Source: Candidatus Nomurabacteria bacterium GW2011_GWB1_43_19 (GTDB lineage: Bacteria > Patescibacteriota > Minisyncoccia > Phycocordibacterales > UBA9973). Taken from it: a stretch of DNA of 47,695 nt. Positions within the stretch are counted from its first letter, which is position 1. Each line of letters opens with the position of its first letter. Made by a program: the position numbers and the translations under genes. This document shows positions 1 through 7,999 of the stretch, in pieces. Below the pieces are notes generated by a model. That model was not told where the DNA came from, ran no database searches, and saw only the letters and a program-made list of their open reading frames with translations. The stretch lies in assembly GCA_000999465.1 (NCBI GenBank), contig LCGB01000002.1, forward strand, positions 1-47,695, read 5' to 3'.

Positions 1-39
1 TGCCATATGTTTTTCTCTTGCTAATTAAGGTGATTAAAG

Positions 40-93
40 ATGGTTAACCTTTGTCACCCCAATTTAGCATTTTTGTCACCCCATATGGTTAAC
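40..93. repeat. Tandem operator-like direct repeats upstream of secE
   Basis: TTTGTCACCCCA occurs at 50-61 and 72-83, start to start exactly 22 bp, about two helical turns. A second pair, ATGGTTAAC, flanks them at 40-48 and 85-93. The block ends 12 bp before the -35 of the secE promoter. An ATG on the minus strand at 6-4 may begin a divergent gene leaving the window, so the repeats could serve two promoters. The regulator is unknown. Confidence 0.5.
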
Positions 94-104
94 TCAACAA
101 AATA

Positions 105-133
105 TTGACTATTTGGCGGAAAAAGAGTAATCT
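105..133 (+). promoter_or_regulatory. Promoter of secE-nusG-rplK
   Basis: TTGACT at 105-110 and TAATCT at 128-133 are 17 bp apart, which puts +1 near 140. That is immediately before the hairpin at 141-154. Confidence 0.55.
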
Positions 134-163
134 TAAAAAAGCCCTGGGAGGGGCTTTTTTAAG
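132..163 (+). terminator. Promoter-proximal hairpin with U run in the secE leader
   Basis: The DNA has a perfect 13-bp inverted repeat (132-144 with 151-163) and a 6-nt loop. RNA starting near 140 keeps GCCC/GGGC (141-144/151-154) followed by six U. It looks like an intrinsic terminator or attenuator at the 5' end of the transcript. Confidence 0.6.
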
Positions 164-180
164 AGAATTAATTGGATAGC

Positions 181-224
181 GTCGCGCTTAAAGGACGGTT
201 GCGCGACATGATTCCGCAGAATCA
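181..224 (+). promoter_or_regulatory. Two small hairpins abutting the secE start codon
   Basis: GTCGCGC (181-187) pairs with GCGCGAC (201-207). TGATTC (209-214) pairs with GAATCA (219-224), ending on the base before the secE ATG. An out-of-frame ATG at 208 opens a 13-codon reading frame that overlaps the secE start. A translational role is inferred. Confidence 0.4.
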
Positions 225-410
225 ATGTCAAAAATTATTGAATATTTAAAAGAAACGAAGACGGAATTGAAACACGTGATTTGGCCCACCAAAAGCCAGA
301 CCTTTTACTACACTCTGATTGTCATTGCCCTATCCATTCTGATCGCATATTACCTAGGTGTTTTTGATTTTATTTTCTCGCAAATTCTGCAAAAAATAAT
401 TTCAATCTAA
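225..410 (+). CDS. secE: Preprotein translocase subunit SecE
   Basis: SecE is the small clamp subunit of the SecYEG channel in the cytoplasmic membrane. The 61-residue product has the short single-span form: an amphipathic N-terminal helix with the family motif around residues 12-24 (TELKHVIWPTKSQ), then one hydrophobic span at about 27-48. It is first in a secE-nusG-rplK run, the common bacterial order, with 20 nt before nusG. No SD precedes the start; two hairpins do. SecY is at 24549-25820. Confidence 0.95.
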   Translation: MSKIIEYLKETKTELKHVIWPTKSQTFYYTLIVIALSILIAYYLGVFDFIFSQILQKIISI

Positions 411-430
411 CGGCTATTTAATTTAAATTT

Positions 431-976
431 ATGTCCAAACAAGAAATACAAACAGTCAGAAATTGGTACGCAATACATACTTATGCCGGATACGAAAACG
501 TTGTTCTGCGCAATTTGCGCCAGCGCATTGATTCGCTCGGGATGAACGATAAAATTTTTAGTGTCATTGTTCCGGTTGAAAAGAAAATAAAAATCAAGGG
601 TGGTAAGCGCGTGGAGGTTGAAGAAAAAATTTATCCGGGTTACGTTTTAGTAGATATGATAGTTACGGATGATTCCTGGTATGTGGTAAGAAATACGCCG
701 CGGGTAACGGGATTTGTCGGCGCGGGAGTAAATCCCGTTCCCCTTAAAAAAGAGGAAGTTGATTATTTGTTCAAGAAAATGGATGCTGGCACTGCCAAGC
801 ACAACATAGATATGGCGCTGGGCGAAACGGTTTTGATTACCGACGGACCCTTCAAAGATTTGGAAGGCAAGATAAATTCCGTTGATCAGGACAGAGGCAA
901 GGTCAAAGTTCTGGTTTCAATGTTCGGACGTGAAACTCCAGTAGAGTTGGATTTCTTGCAAGTCAAGAAAATTTAA
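431..976 (+). CDS. nusG: Transcription termination/antitermination factor NusG
   Basis: NusG binds RNA polymerase, reduces pausing and couples transcription to Rho or to the ribosome. The 181-residue protein has an NGN domain (about residues 10-115, with YPGYVLV near 68 and RNTPRVTGFVG near 87) followed by a KOW domain from about residue 131 (DGPFKDLEGKI). Length and domain order are normal. It lies between secE and rplK, as in most bacteria. No SD is visible upstream. Confidence 0.97.
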   Translation: MSKQEIQTVRNWYAIHTYAGYENVVLRNLRQRIDSLGMNDKIFSVIVPVEKKIKIKGGKRVEVEEKIYPGYVLVDMIVTDDSWYVVRNTPRVTGFVGAGVNPVPLKKEEVDYLFKKMDAGTAKHNIDMALGETVLITDGPFKDLEGKINSVDQDRGKVKVLVSMFGRETPVELDFLQVKKI

Positions 977-994
977 GCTAATCTGTATATTCCA

Positions 995-1417
995 ATGGCG
1001 AAAAAGATAACCAAAAAAATAAAACTTCAAATTCAAGCCGCCAAGGCCACCCCGGCGCCTCCTTTGGGTCCCGCGCTTGGCCAGGCCGGGATTAATATCG
1101 GGGATTTTGTCACCAAATTCAACGCGGTAACTCAAAAAATGGCCGGAGACAAGGTCGGTGTATCAATCACCGTCTACGAGGATAGAAGTTATGATTTTGT
1201 CGTTAAGACCCCTCCGGTAACCGGACTTATTCTGAAGGCGGCCGGAGTGGAGAAAGGTTCCGGAAAAAACACCAATACCAAAGTGGGTAAAATCACCAGA
1301 GCGCAGGCATTGGAAATCGCGAATAAAAAAAGAGTTGATTTAAACGCCAAAGACGATGAAGGCGCGATAAATATCATTGCCGGTTCCGCCCGAAGCATGG
1401 GGATAGAAGTAAAATAA
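995..1417 (+). CDS. rplK: Ribosomal protein uL11
   Basis: uL11 forms the base of the GTPase-associated stalk on 23S rRNA. The 140-residue protein has the hallmark N-terminal [14 protein letters not shown] (about 22-35), and its C-terminal rRNA-binding domain ends in ARSMGIEVK. It starts 18 nt after nusG. The usual next genes rplA, rplJ and rplL do not follow; an ATP-grasp gene does. Confidence 0.97.
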   Translation: MAKKITKKIKLQIQAAKATPAPPLGPALGQAGINIGDFVTKFNAVTQKMAGDKVGVSITVYEDRSYDFVVKTPPVTGLILKAAGVEKGSGKNTNTKVGKITRAQALEIANKKRVDLNAKDDEGAINIIAGSARSMGIEVK

Positions 1418-1425
1418 TTAAAGCC

Positions 1426-2445
1426 TTGAAAAAAGGAAATAAACTTCCATATCTGACCAAACTTGTGAAAAAACTGGCGCCAAAAATAGGCGCCAGGGTG
1501 GTAGTGGAGCCGGAATGGGGCATTGCTTCGCAGATTATTTACAGAAACGGAGTGGTGCGGTCGCTCCGGATGTATTCTTTGGACCTGAATCATATTGCTT
1601 CTTCGGACATTGCGCGAGACAAAGATTACGCGAAATTTTTTATGAAGAAAAGGGGTTATCCGGTCGCGCTGGGCGTTACCATTTTTGAAGATAACTGGGC
1701 GAAAATTATTAAAAGCAATCGCACTATTTCCTATGCCGTAAAATATGCCAAAAAGCTTGGGTGGCCGTTAATCGCCAAGCCCAACAACAAGAGCCAGGGA
1801 GCAGGCGTGTCTCTGGCTTGGAACAAACAAGAATTGGTTTCTGCGCTCAAAGAGATTTTTAAAAATGACCGAGTGGCTTTGGTGGAAAAGTATTTGCCAG
1901 GACATGACTATCGTATTGTGGTTTTAGATAATGAAATTATTTCCGCTTATGAAAGAATTTCACTTTCAGTGCTTTGTGACGGCAAGAACTCTGTTCTTAA
2001 ACTTTTAAAATCAAAACAAAGAATTTTTATAAAAAATGGCCGAGACACCAGAATTGACTTCGGTGACAGGAGAATCAAATTAAAACTTAAGCACCTGGGG
2101 TACACACTTAACTCAGTTTTACCCAAAGATACAAGGGTTTACTTGCTTGATAATGCCAATCTCTCCACCGGCGGGGACTCGGTGGATGTTACCGATGTCA
2201 TGCATCCGAAATTCAAAAAAATTACCATCAACCTCACCCGTGATATGGGGCTCCGGATTGCCGGCGTGGATATCATGATTACGAAGGGGGATATTACGCA
2301 GACCCCAAAGAAAAACGGCTATTATATTATTGAAATCAACGCTGCCCCGGGGCTCGACCACTACGTCACGACCGGCAAAATGCAGAGAAAAATCGTGGAG
2401 AATATGTATTTGAAAGTTCTCAAGGCGCTTGGAAAAAAGGATTAG
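1426..2445 (+). CDS. ATP-grasp ligase of the cyanophycin synthetase/RimK type
   Basis: The 339-residue protein has an ATP-grasp core: KPNNKSQGAGVSL (118-130) for the nucleotide loop, EKYLPGHDYRIVV (154-166), NLSTGGDSVDVTD (245-257), close to the cyanophycin synthetase/GshAB signature, and the metal-binding IIEINAAPG (301-309). Such enzymes join an amino acid to a carboxylate via an acyl phosphate. The substrate cannot be read here, and Mur-ligase domains are absent. The start is TTG, 8 nt after the rplK stop, chosen because the N-terminal 48 residues look conserved and the first in-frame ATG would remove them. It occupies the place where rplA is normally found. Confidence 0.8.
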   Translation: MKKGNKLPYLTKLVKKLAPKIGARVVVEPEWGIASQIIYRNGVVRSLRMYSLDLNHIASSDIARDKDYAKFFMKKRGYPVALGVTIFEDNWAKIIKSNRTISYAVKYAKKLGWPLIAKPNNKSQGAGVSLAWNKQELVSALKEIFKNDRVALVEKYLPGHDYRIVVLDNEIISAYERISLSVLCDGKNSVLKLLKSKQRIFIKNGRDTRIDFGDRRIKLKLKHLGYTLNSVLPKDTRVYLLDNANLSTGGDSVDVTDVMHPKFKKITINLTRDMGLRIAGVDIMITKGDITQTPKKNGYYIIEINAAPGLDHYVTTGKMQRKIVENMYLKVLKALGKKD

Positions 2446-2463
2446 GAGGAGTATATTTAAGAA

Positions 2464-2958
2464 ATGAAAAAAGGTGCTAAACAAAAAAGGCCTTCCTGGG
2501 ATGAGTATTTCCTTAAAATGGTTGATATAGTTGGATCGCGTGGTACCTGTGACCGGGGGCGCTCGGGTGCGATTTTAGTTAAAGAAAAGAGAATTCTGGC
2601 TACCGGATATGTCGGTTCACCCGTTGGTATTGCTCATTGTGACGATGTGGGGCATGAAATGCATACTCTGACAAGAGAGAACGGAACAATTTCTAGGCAT
2701 TGTCTTAGGACCGCTCATGCTGAGTTAAATGCAATTGCCAATGCCGCGCGTTTTGGTGTTGCCATTAACGAATCAACATTATATTGCAAGATGGTTCCTT
2801 GTTATACTTGTGCAAAAACAATCATAAACGCGGGGATTAAACGCGTTGTTGCCTTGAAGGATTACCATGCAACAAAACAATCAAAAATTGTTTTTAAAAA
2901 AGCCGGAGTAAAACTAGAAATTATAAATAAAAACATTGAATCATATAAAGACCAATAA
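2464..2958 (+). CDS. dCMP/cytidine deaminase family protein (ComEB-like)
   Basis: Probably deaminates dCMP to dUMP, the substrate of thymidylate synthase. The 164-residue protein has the zinc site of the family, HAE (85-87) and PCYTC (112-116), with Glu87 as proton shuttle. Extra Cys/His residues (30, 59, 64, 80) fit the structural zinc site of dCMP deaminases. A purine-rich AGGAGG at 2446-2451 lies 12 nt before the ATG, too far for a typical SD. A MazG-type pyrophosphatase follows at once and ThyX lies opposite, giving a dTMP-synthesis neighbourhood. Confidence 0.87.
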   Translation: MKKGAKQKRPSWDEYFLKMVDIVGSRGTCDRGRSGAILVKEKRILATGYVGSPVGIAHCDDVGHEMHTLTRENGTISRHCLRTAHAELNAIANAARFGVAINESTLYCKMVPCYTCAKTIINAGIKRVVALKDYHATKQSKIVFKKAGVKLEIINKNIESYKDQ

Positions 2959-2962
2959 TTTT

Positions 2963-3292
2963 ATGATTGACTTAAAAGAGCTACAAAAAGAGGTAATGAG
3001 AAATAAATTGGAAAAAGGTTTCAATACCACCGATACCGCCTTGGAATTTTGTCGGGCGCACGAGGAACTCTCCGAAGCGTTTTCTAAGCACAATAAAAAT
3101 CACTCCGGCGTAGCCGAAGAGTTCGCCGATGTAATGATATTTATTCTCGGAATGTGCGAAAAGTTTGGTTTCGATTTAGAAAAGGAATTGGTCAGGAAAA
3201 TTGAAATAAATAAACAGCGAAAATATAAAAAAGAAAAATCTCCTGAAGGCAAAGATGTTTTTATTAGAATCAAGACCGACGAAGATCCTTAG
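2963..3292 (+). CDS. MazG-like nucleotide pyrophosphohydrolase
   Basis: All-alpha NTP pyrophosphatase, 109 residues, with the paired acidic motifs EELSE (34-38) and EEFAD (52-56) that bind magnesium. These enzymes cleave (d)NTPs to monophosphates; here dCTP or dUTP is the likely substrate, feeding dCMP deaminase and ThyX. I start at the ATG at 2963, 4 nt after the previous stop, because an earlier ATG at 2936 adds only nine unconserved residues overlapping the deaminase gene. It converges on thyX with one base between the stop codons. Confidence 0.8.
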   Translation: MIDLKELQKEVMRNKLEKGFNTTDTALEFCRAHEELSEAFSKHNKNHSGVAEEFADVMIFILGMCEKFGFDLEKELVRKIEINKQRKYKKEKSPEGKDVFIRIKTDEDP

Positions 3293-3293
3293 A

Positions 3294-4649
3294 TTATTTT
3301 AATACAATGTCATGCTCTCCGCGTTTGATGTCAAATCTGTCTATTTCTTTATCCAGGTGCATCACCAGCCCGAATTTGCCGAAGAGTTCCAGTAAGCTGT
3401 CGGCCATCATTTTTGCTTTTCTTCTTAAAGTCGGGTGAACAAATTGTGTCGCTCGTAGTTCCGACAGATATACCAAGGCAGGGATGTTTCCGGTTAATCT
3501 ATTGGAAATTTTATAGCCCATTGCTATGTAATATTGTTTTTCTTCTTTGGAAACATTGAGTTTGTTTATTTTTTCTTCCTGTTGTTTTAGAAAGATGCCA
3601 ACTTTTGACGAGATCTTTTTCGGCAATTCTCCCAAATACCATTTTTCAAACCCAATTTCCGTAGTCAAAAGCGGCATCCGCTGGACGACGGCGCGGTGTC
3701 TTTGAATGTCGCGGAATGAGCCGAAGTCCAGAAGAAATTTAAACTGCAATGTTCCCGCCTCCGCCATATATTTCGGTAGCTCCGTTTTCATCGGCCTATT
3801 CGCTAAAATTTCCCTAGGCAACAGATCCATATTTATAGAATTATTTGTAATTTTAAACTCCGGGCAATTTTTATCGTGATAATAATAATCTTTTTCCATC
3901 CACTCCTTGTTATAATTTTCCGTATTCTTATACTGCTCATGCCCGAATGAATTCGGGAAAGCCGTTTGTAGGGCTTTTTCCACCGCTTCCGCCATATCTC
4001 TGACTTCAACCAGAGGATGGTGGCGGAGCAGCATTATTTTATCTGCTGCCTGCCTTAGGTTGGTATGCCACGCAAAATTGGTGGTTGAACCGGCCGGAAG
4101 AAATCCTCTCAAGATATCAAAAGCTCGGGCAGCAATCGCCTTGGCGTAGATTCCTTCTTTTTCTCCGGCTCTCATCGGAAATTGCGCTCTCAGGTATTCC
4201 TTAGTTGGTTCCAGCGCCTCAATATAAAATTTTCTGTATGCTTCCAGAATTTCTTCTCCTTCCTTTGTTCCGGCCGGATTTTTAAATGGCTGGGTCTGAA
4301 AATCAACATACCTTGTAGAAGATTCTTGTCCCGAATAAAGCGGCCAGTCCTGTACCGCTTTTGACGCCAGCATTGAGACCCCTTCAATAAATATAGATGC
4401 GGTCCCGCAGTCCCCGATGGATTTATGTCCATAGCCGACATAAAAGTTCTTCATAAAGTTGTCCGGTCCCTTTTCGGAGAGAATTTTCAAATGGCTTTGT
4501 AGCCCTCCGACAGAACGAGAATGAAGCGCCTGAAGCATTGCTTCCGCCTCCGGACCTATCACAGCGCCGGTATCGAGCACGATAATTTTGCCTCCGTCTT
4601 TGATTTGTATTTGGCTGTGTTTTAGATTATCTATATTTATATTCGGCAT
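3294..4649 (-). CDS. thyX: FAD-dependent thymidylate synthase, long two-domain form
   Basis: ThyX methylates dUMP to dTMP with methylene-THF and FAD. The 451-residue product is about twice the classical length. The N-terminal half has YGHKS (73-77) and STRYVDF (111-117), but the residues aligned with the catalytic RHR are DWP (101-103). The second half has a bona fide RHR (317-319) inside RDIQRHRAVVQRM but lacks the usual SxNExSxR tail. Residues 171-200 carry the helical motif with FLPAGSTTNF. The active site may therefore be composite. A -10 ending 6 nt before the ATG predicts a leaderless mRNA. Confidence 0.82.
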   Translation of the reverse strand: MPNINIDNLKHSQIQIKDGGKIIVLDTGAVIGPEAEAMLQALHSRSVGGLQSHLKILSEKGPDNFMKNFYVGYGHKSIGDCGTASIFIEGVSMLASKAVQDWPLYSGQESSTRYVDFQTQPFKNPAGTKEGEEILEAYRKFYIEALEPTKEYLRAQFPMRAGEKEGIYAKAIAARAFDILRGFLPAGSTTNFAWHTNLRQAADKIMLLRHHPLVEVRDMAEAVEKALQTAFPNSFGHEQYKNTENYNKEWMEKDYYYHDKNCPEFKITNNSINMDLLPREILANRPMKTELPKYMAEAGTLQFKFLLDFGSFRDIQRHRAVVQRMPLLTTEIGFEKWYLGELPKKISSKVGIFLKQQEEKINKLNVSKEEKQYYIAMGYKISNRLTGNIPALVYLSELRATQFVHPTLRRKAKMMADSLLELFGKFGLVMHLDKEIDRFDIKRGEHDIVLK

Positions 4650-4655
4650 ATTCCA

Positions 4656-4661
4656 AGTATA
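4656..4661 (-). promoter_or_regulatory. Leaderless promoter of thyX
   Basis: TATACT on the minus strand ends 6 nt before the thyX ATG at 4649, so +1 is predicted on the A of the start codon. Confidence 0.6.
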
Positions 4662-4685
4662 ACTTTTTTCATGGATTTAATAAAA

Positions 4686-4725
4686 TTGACAATCAAGCAT
4701 TGATATGATATTCTTTAGATATCAT
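4686..4725 (+). promoter_or_regulatory. Promoter and overlapping inverted repeat of the DEAD-box helicase gene
   Basis: TTGACA (4686-4691), 17 bp, then TATTCT (4709-4714) with an extended TGA. ATGATAT (4705-4711) and ATATCAT (4719-4725) form an inverted repeat over the -10 and +1, a candidate operator or cold-sensitive 5' structure. The leader is about 55 nt. Confidence 0.65.
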
Positions 4726-4775
4726 TCTCATCTACTAATTAAAGAGAGTGACCATCCCGCCAGAGGCGAGCAAGT

Positions 4776-6035
4776 ATGTACACACGTCACTCCGTAGCGT
4801 CCAAGAAATTTGGACGACCAGCTTTTACTCATAAAGCAAAACCACATTTTAATAGTAAATTTAAACCTCGTTTAAAAAGCAACCACCGCCAAGGCGGAGC
4901 AAGCAAAAGGTCCCGTGGCGAGCGGATTAATTTTTCTCATTTCATTAAAAAAGGCACTCAGGTAGAAGAAAAGCCGTATGTTTCTACGCGTACTTTTGCC
5001 GATTTTCCGTTCAATCCACAATTGCATAAAAATATCACGAGAGCGGGATACATAAGCCCGAGGCCTATTCAGGACCAGGCAATGTTATCTATCATAGAAG
5101 GTAAGGATGTTTTCGGCCTGGCCAATACCGGCACGGGCAAGACCGCGGCCTTCCTTCTCCCTTTGATTGAAAAAATTTCTAAGACCAAGGGACAAAACAA
5201 GAGGGAAACCGTCCTGATCATGGCTCCGACCCGCGAACTGGCGCTCCAGATAGAGTCGGATTTTAAAAATCTCGCCTTCGGCTTCGGGATGTTTTCCGTC
5301 GCTTGCGTGGGTGGATTGCCGATAATGAAACAGATCAGGGAAATAAAAATGGGGGTTTCGTTCGTTATCGGCACACCGGGACGTCTGCGGGACCTGATTG
5401 ATAAAAAGGTTTTGGATCTGTCCAACTGCCGGAGCGTCGTGCTGGACGAAGCGGACAGGATGCTTGATATGGGATTCCGCGACGATATGGTCTATATATT
5501 GGGTTTTACTTCCAAAGAGCGCCAGACGCTTTTCTTTTCGGCGACTCTTTCTCCGGAAATAAAAAAGCTGACGGAGCAATACTTAAAAAATCCGGTTTTC
5601 ATTTCGGTGATTACGGGCGTTACGGCTAAAAATATTGACCAGGATGTTATCCGCGTTAGGAACAAAGAAGAAAAACTGGAAAAGTTACATGAGGTCTTGA
5701 AAAAAGATGGCTCGGATAAAGTCCTCATTTTTCGCGAAATGAAACACAGCGTGGATACGCTCGCCAAAGAACTTAAGCATATGGGATTCAAGGCGGAGGG
5801 AATCCACGGCGACAAAAGAAGCCGTGAACGCATTAAAATTTTGGATTCATTCAAAAAAGACCGCATCAATATACTGATTGCGACCGATGTGGCGGCCCGC
5901 GGGCTGGATATTCCGGACGTAACCCATGTTATCAACTACGATGTGCCGCAGACCTACGACACCTATGTGCACCGCATCGGCCGCACCGGCCGCAGCGGTA
6001 AAAAAGGCACCGCCCTTACCTTTGTTCCCCTCTAA
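4776..6035 (+). CDS. DEAD-box RNA helicase, RhlE-like
   Basis: ATP-dependent RNA helicase. Ordered motifs: Q motif PIQDQ (97-101), Walker A ANTGTGKT (116-123), PTRELALQ (151-158), DEAD (224-227), SAT (255-257) and HRIGRTGR (399-406). The 419-residue protein stops just after motif VI, so it lacks a C-terminal RNA-binding tail. Instead it has a basic N-terminal extension of about 70 residues. The palindrome CCGCCAAGGCGG (4886-4897) lies inside that extension, and a related CCGCCAGAGGCG is at 4758-4769 before the start. Ribosome assembly or mRNA unwinding is likely, but the target is unknown. Confidence 0.9.
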   Translation: MYTRHSVASKKFGRPAFTHKAKPHFNSKFKPRLKSNHRQGGASKRSRGERINFSHFIKKGTQVEEKPYVSTRTFADFPFNPQLHKNITRAGYISPRPIQDQAMLSIIEGKDVFGLANTGTGKTAAFLLPLIEKISKTKGQNKRETVLIMAPTRELALQIESDFKNLAFGFGMFSVACVGGLPIMKQIREIKMGVSFVIGTPGRLRDLIDKKVLDLSNCRSVVLDEADRMLDMGFRDDMVYILGFTSKERQTLFFSATLSPEIKKLTEQYLKNPVFISVITGVTAKNIDQDVIRVRNKEEKLEKLHEVLKKDGSDKVLIFREMKHSVDTLAKELKHMGFKAEGIHGDKRSRERIKILDSFKKDRINILIATDVAARGLDIPDVTHVINYDVPQTYDTYVHRIGRTGRSGKKGTALTFVPL

Positions 6036-6038
6036 TTT

Positions 6039-6290
6039 TTATTTTGTCTGTATCAGTCCAGCTTTAAGGAGTGTGGAGTAGGCGCCGCGCTTTTTCATTG
6101 TACGCATGCCGCGGGCGCTGACTTCCAGATTGATAGTTTTACCCAATTCAGGAATAAAAAGACGCTTCTTTTGGAGATTCGGGTATTTTCGGACTTTGCC
6201 GGTCGGGTTGAATTTGGTGGCGCGGGTCCGGTTGGAATATCCGCCCCCCACAATTGAACCCTTTTTGGTTATGGCGCACACTTTTTTCAT
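6039..6290 (-). CDS. rpmB: Ribosomal protein bL28
   Basis: Component of the 50S subunit near the E site. 83 residues, starting MKKVCAITKKGSIVGGGYSN and rich in the family pattern NRTRATKFNPTGKVRK, ending in KAGLIQTK. The N-terminal pair of cysteines found in zinc-binding L28 is reduced to one Cys, so this is a zinc-free form. It converges on the helicase gene with 3 nt between stop codons and diverges from the protease gene at 6319. Confidence 0.93.
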   Translation of the reverse strand: MKKVCAITKKGSIVGGGYSNRTRATKFNPTGKVRKYPNLQKKRLFIPELGKTINLEVSARGMRTMKKRGAYSTLLKAGLIQTK

Positions 6291-6300
6291 AATTTTTTTA

Positions 6301-6309
6301 TGCTATCAT
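6301..6309 (+). promoter_or_regulatory. Extended -10 before the site-2 protease gene
   Basis: TGC-TATCAT ends 9 nt before the ATG at 6319, so the leader would be about 3 nt. Confidence 0.45.
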
Positions 6310-6318
6310 ATAACTCAC

Positions 6319-6939
6319 ATGGACGCAACCAACGCAATTTTTTATATAGCCATACTGATTATGTCTATCGTCATTCACGAGGTCTCGCACGGCTTCATGG
6401 CGGAATACTTCGGCGACAATACCGCTAGGAGCGCCGGCCGCCTGACCCTGAATCCGATCAGGCATTTGGATTTGTTCGGCTCCATAATTCTGCCGGCTTT
6501 CCTAGTGATAACTCGCGCCGGATTTCTTTTTGGTTGGGCCAAGCCGGTGCCATACAATCCGAACAATTTAAGTGATAGAAAATGGGGGACCATCTGGGTT
6601 GCGGCGGCCGGCGTTCTTTCCAACTTTCTTATCGCAATAATATTCGGGATTATTATCCGCGCGACATCAGGAATGTCATTGTCGCCCGGCTTTTATTTCA
6701 TAACTTCGGCAATTGTAATTGTAAATTTAGCTTTGGGAATTTTCAATCTGATTCCGATTCCACCGCTAGACGGCTCCAAAATACTCTTTTCCTTTTTACC
6801 CGAGTCAGCCTTTTCTTATATGTTGGCTTTGGAGAGATATGGATTAATTTTACTGCTTGTTTTCATTATTTTCTTTGCCGAATATCTCTTTCCGGTACTA
6901 GCTTTTCTTTTTCATTTCATTACCGGATTACCGCTTTAA
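6319..6939 (+). CDS. Site-2 protease family (M50) membrane metalloprotease
   Basis: Intramembrane zinc protease of the compact M50 class, 206 residues from the ATG at 6319. HEVSH (about 19-23) carries the two zinc histidines, and PPLDGSKI near residue 150 gives the third ligand. Five or six hydrophobic segments surround them. There is no PDZ domain, so it is the minimal form rather than RseP. An open frame runs upstream to 6106, but that part is antisense to rpmB and was excluded. Such proteins cleave membrane-bound regulators or signal peptides; no partner is visible nearby. Confidence 0.87.
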   Translation: MDATNAIFYIAILIMSIVIHEVSHGFMAEYFGDNTARSAGRLTLNPIRHLDLFGSIILPAFLVITRAGFLFGWAKPVPYNPNNLSDRKWGTIWVAAAGVLSNFLIAIIFGIIIRATSGMSLSPGFYFITSAIVIVNLALGIFNLIPIPPLDGSKILFSFLPESAFSYMLALERYGLILLLVFIIFFAEYLFPVLAFLFHFITGLPL

Positions 6940-6942
6940 TAT

Positions 6943-7001
6943 TTGCAATTTTTCTTGTTTTGTATTATATTATCGCATGAGTCTTCGGACTCTTTTGTTT
7001 T
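6943..7001 (+). promoter_or_regulatory. rpsL-rpsG-fusA promoter with UUCG hairpin at +1
   Basis: TTGCAA (6943-6948), 17 bp, TATATT (6966-6971), predicted +1 near 6978. GAGTC-TTCG-GACTC (6979-6992) follows with TTTTGTTTT, a miniature terminator capped by a stable UUCG tetraloop. It ends 6 nt before the rpsL ATG. Confidence 0.6.
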
Positions 7002-7006
7002 AATTT

Positions 7007-7489
7007 ATGCCGACAATCAATCAATTAATCAAGAAGAATAGGATCAAAGTGCACTCCAAGCACAAGACCGTTGCTTTGGCCCGGGGGTTCAATGTCCTCA
7101 AAAACAGGCCGGTCTTTTTTTCGGCGCCGTTTAAAAGGGGTGTTTGCGTCAAGGTCTCAACTACCACTCCCAAAAAGCCGAACTCGGCTTTGCGGAAAAT
7201 CGCCCGCGTCCGGCTGACCAACGGCATGGAAGTTACCGCTTATATTCCGGGCGAGGGGCATAATCTACAGGAACACTCGGTGGTAATGCTCCGCGGAGGG
7301 CGCGTAAAGGACCTGATTGGAGTCAGATATCACATCGTGCGCGGAGTTCTGGACACACAAGGAGTTGAAAAGCGTCGACAAAGCAGATCACTTTACGGAA
7401 ACAAAAAGCCCAGAAAAGACGGGAAAGCCAGAGTGGAGCCCAAAGCAGAATCCAAAGTAGAACCCAAAATAGAACCTCAGGCGGCTTAA
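7007..7489 (+). CDS. rpsL: Ribosomal protein uS12 with extended C-terminal tail
   Basis: uS12 sits at the decoding centre. The core shows [21 protein letters not shown] and [14 protein letters not shown], and [17 protein letters not shown] marks the normal end. The product is 160 residues, whereas the family is usually 124-140. The extra tail from about residue 130 is a low-complexity charged stretch repeating Lys-Val/Ile-Glu-Pro-Lys. It is first in rpsL-rpsG-fusA, with 5 nt before rpsG. Confidence 0.96.
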   Translation: MPTINQLIKKNRIKVHSKHKTVALARGFNVLKNRPVFFSAPFKRGVCVKVSTTTPKKPNSALRKIARVRLTNGMEVTAYIPGEGHNLQEHSVVMLRGGRVKDLIGVRYHIVRGVLDTQGVEKRRQSRSLYGNKKPRKDGKARVEPKAESKVEPKIEPQAA

Positions 7490-7494
7490 AAATT

Positions 7495-7965
7495 ATGCGA
7501 AGAAAAATAAAAAATCGTAATATTGTGAATCCTGATTTTATTTATAACTCCCAAAAATTGGAGAAGTTTATCAACTACATTATGTGGTCCGGGAAGAAAG
7601 AAACCGCCCGCAAGGTCATGTATTCCGCTTTTGATGTTATTAAAGAAAAAACCGGCAATCCGAACCCGTTGGAGGTCTTTGATTTGGCGCTCCGCAATGC
7701 CGGTCCAACCACTGAAGTGCGCTCCAAGCGCATCGGAGGCGCGAACTATCAGGTGCCGATTGAAGTCCGTCCCGAGCGCCGGGTCGCTCTAGCCATGCGT
7801 TGGATTCGCGACGCGGCCCGTGGAGGAAAAGGCAAACCGATGCACTTGAAACTCGCCGATGAGCTGATTGCCGCTTCTAAGAACGAAGGCGCCGCTATCA
7901 AAAAGAAAGAAGACACGCACAAAATGGCGGAAGCCAACAAGGCCTTCGCTCATTTTGCCTGGTAG
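7495..7965 (+). CDS. rpsG: Ribosomal protein uS7
   Basis: Head protein that nucleates 30S assembly and contacts E-site tRNA. 156 residues, with conserved [17 protein letters not shown] near the start, [16 protein letters not shown] in the middle and NKAFAHFAW at the C-terminus. Normal length. It lies 5 nt after rpsL and 34 nt before fusA, the classical str order. No SD upstream. Confidence 0.96.
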   Translation: MRRKIKNRNIVNPDFIYNSQKLEKFINYIMWSGKKETARKVMYSAFDVIKEKTGNPNPLEVFDLALRNAGPTTEVRSKRIGGANYQVPIEVRPERRVALAMRWIRDAARGGKGKPMHLKLADELIAASKNEGAAIKKKEDTHKMAEANKAFAHFAW

Positions 7966-7999
7966 TTCGACTATGCTCACTATAAATAATTAAAATAAT

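Noticed and set aside
1-6. Start of a divergent gene at the left edge (minus-strand ATGGCA)
   Set aside because: Only two codons are visible, which is too little to support a gene.
208-249. 13-codon upstream frame overlapping the secE start
   Set aside because: No ribosome binding or leaderless promoter signal for it; kept only as a note in the leader.
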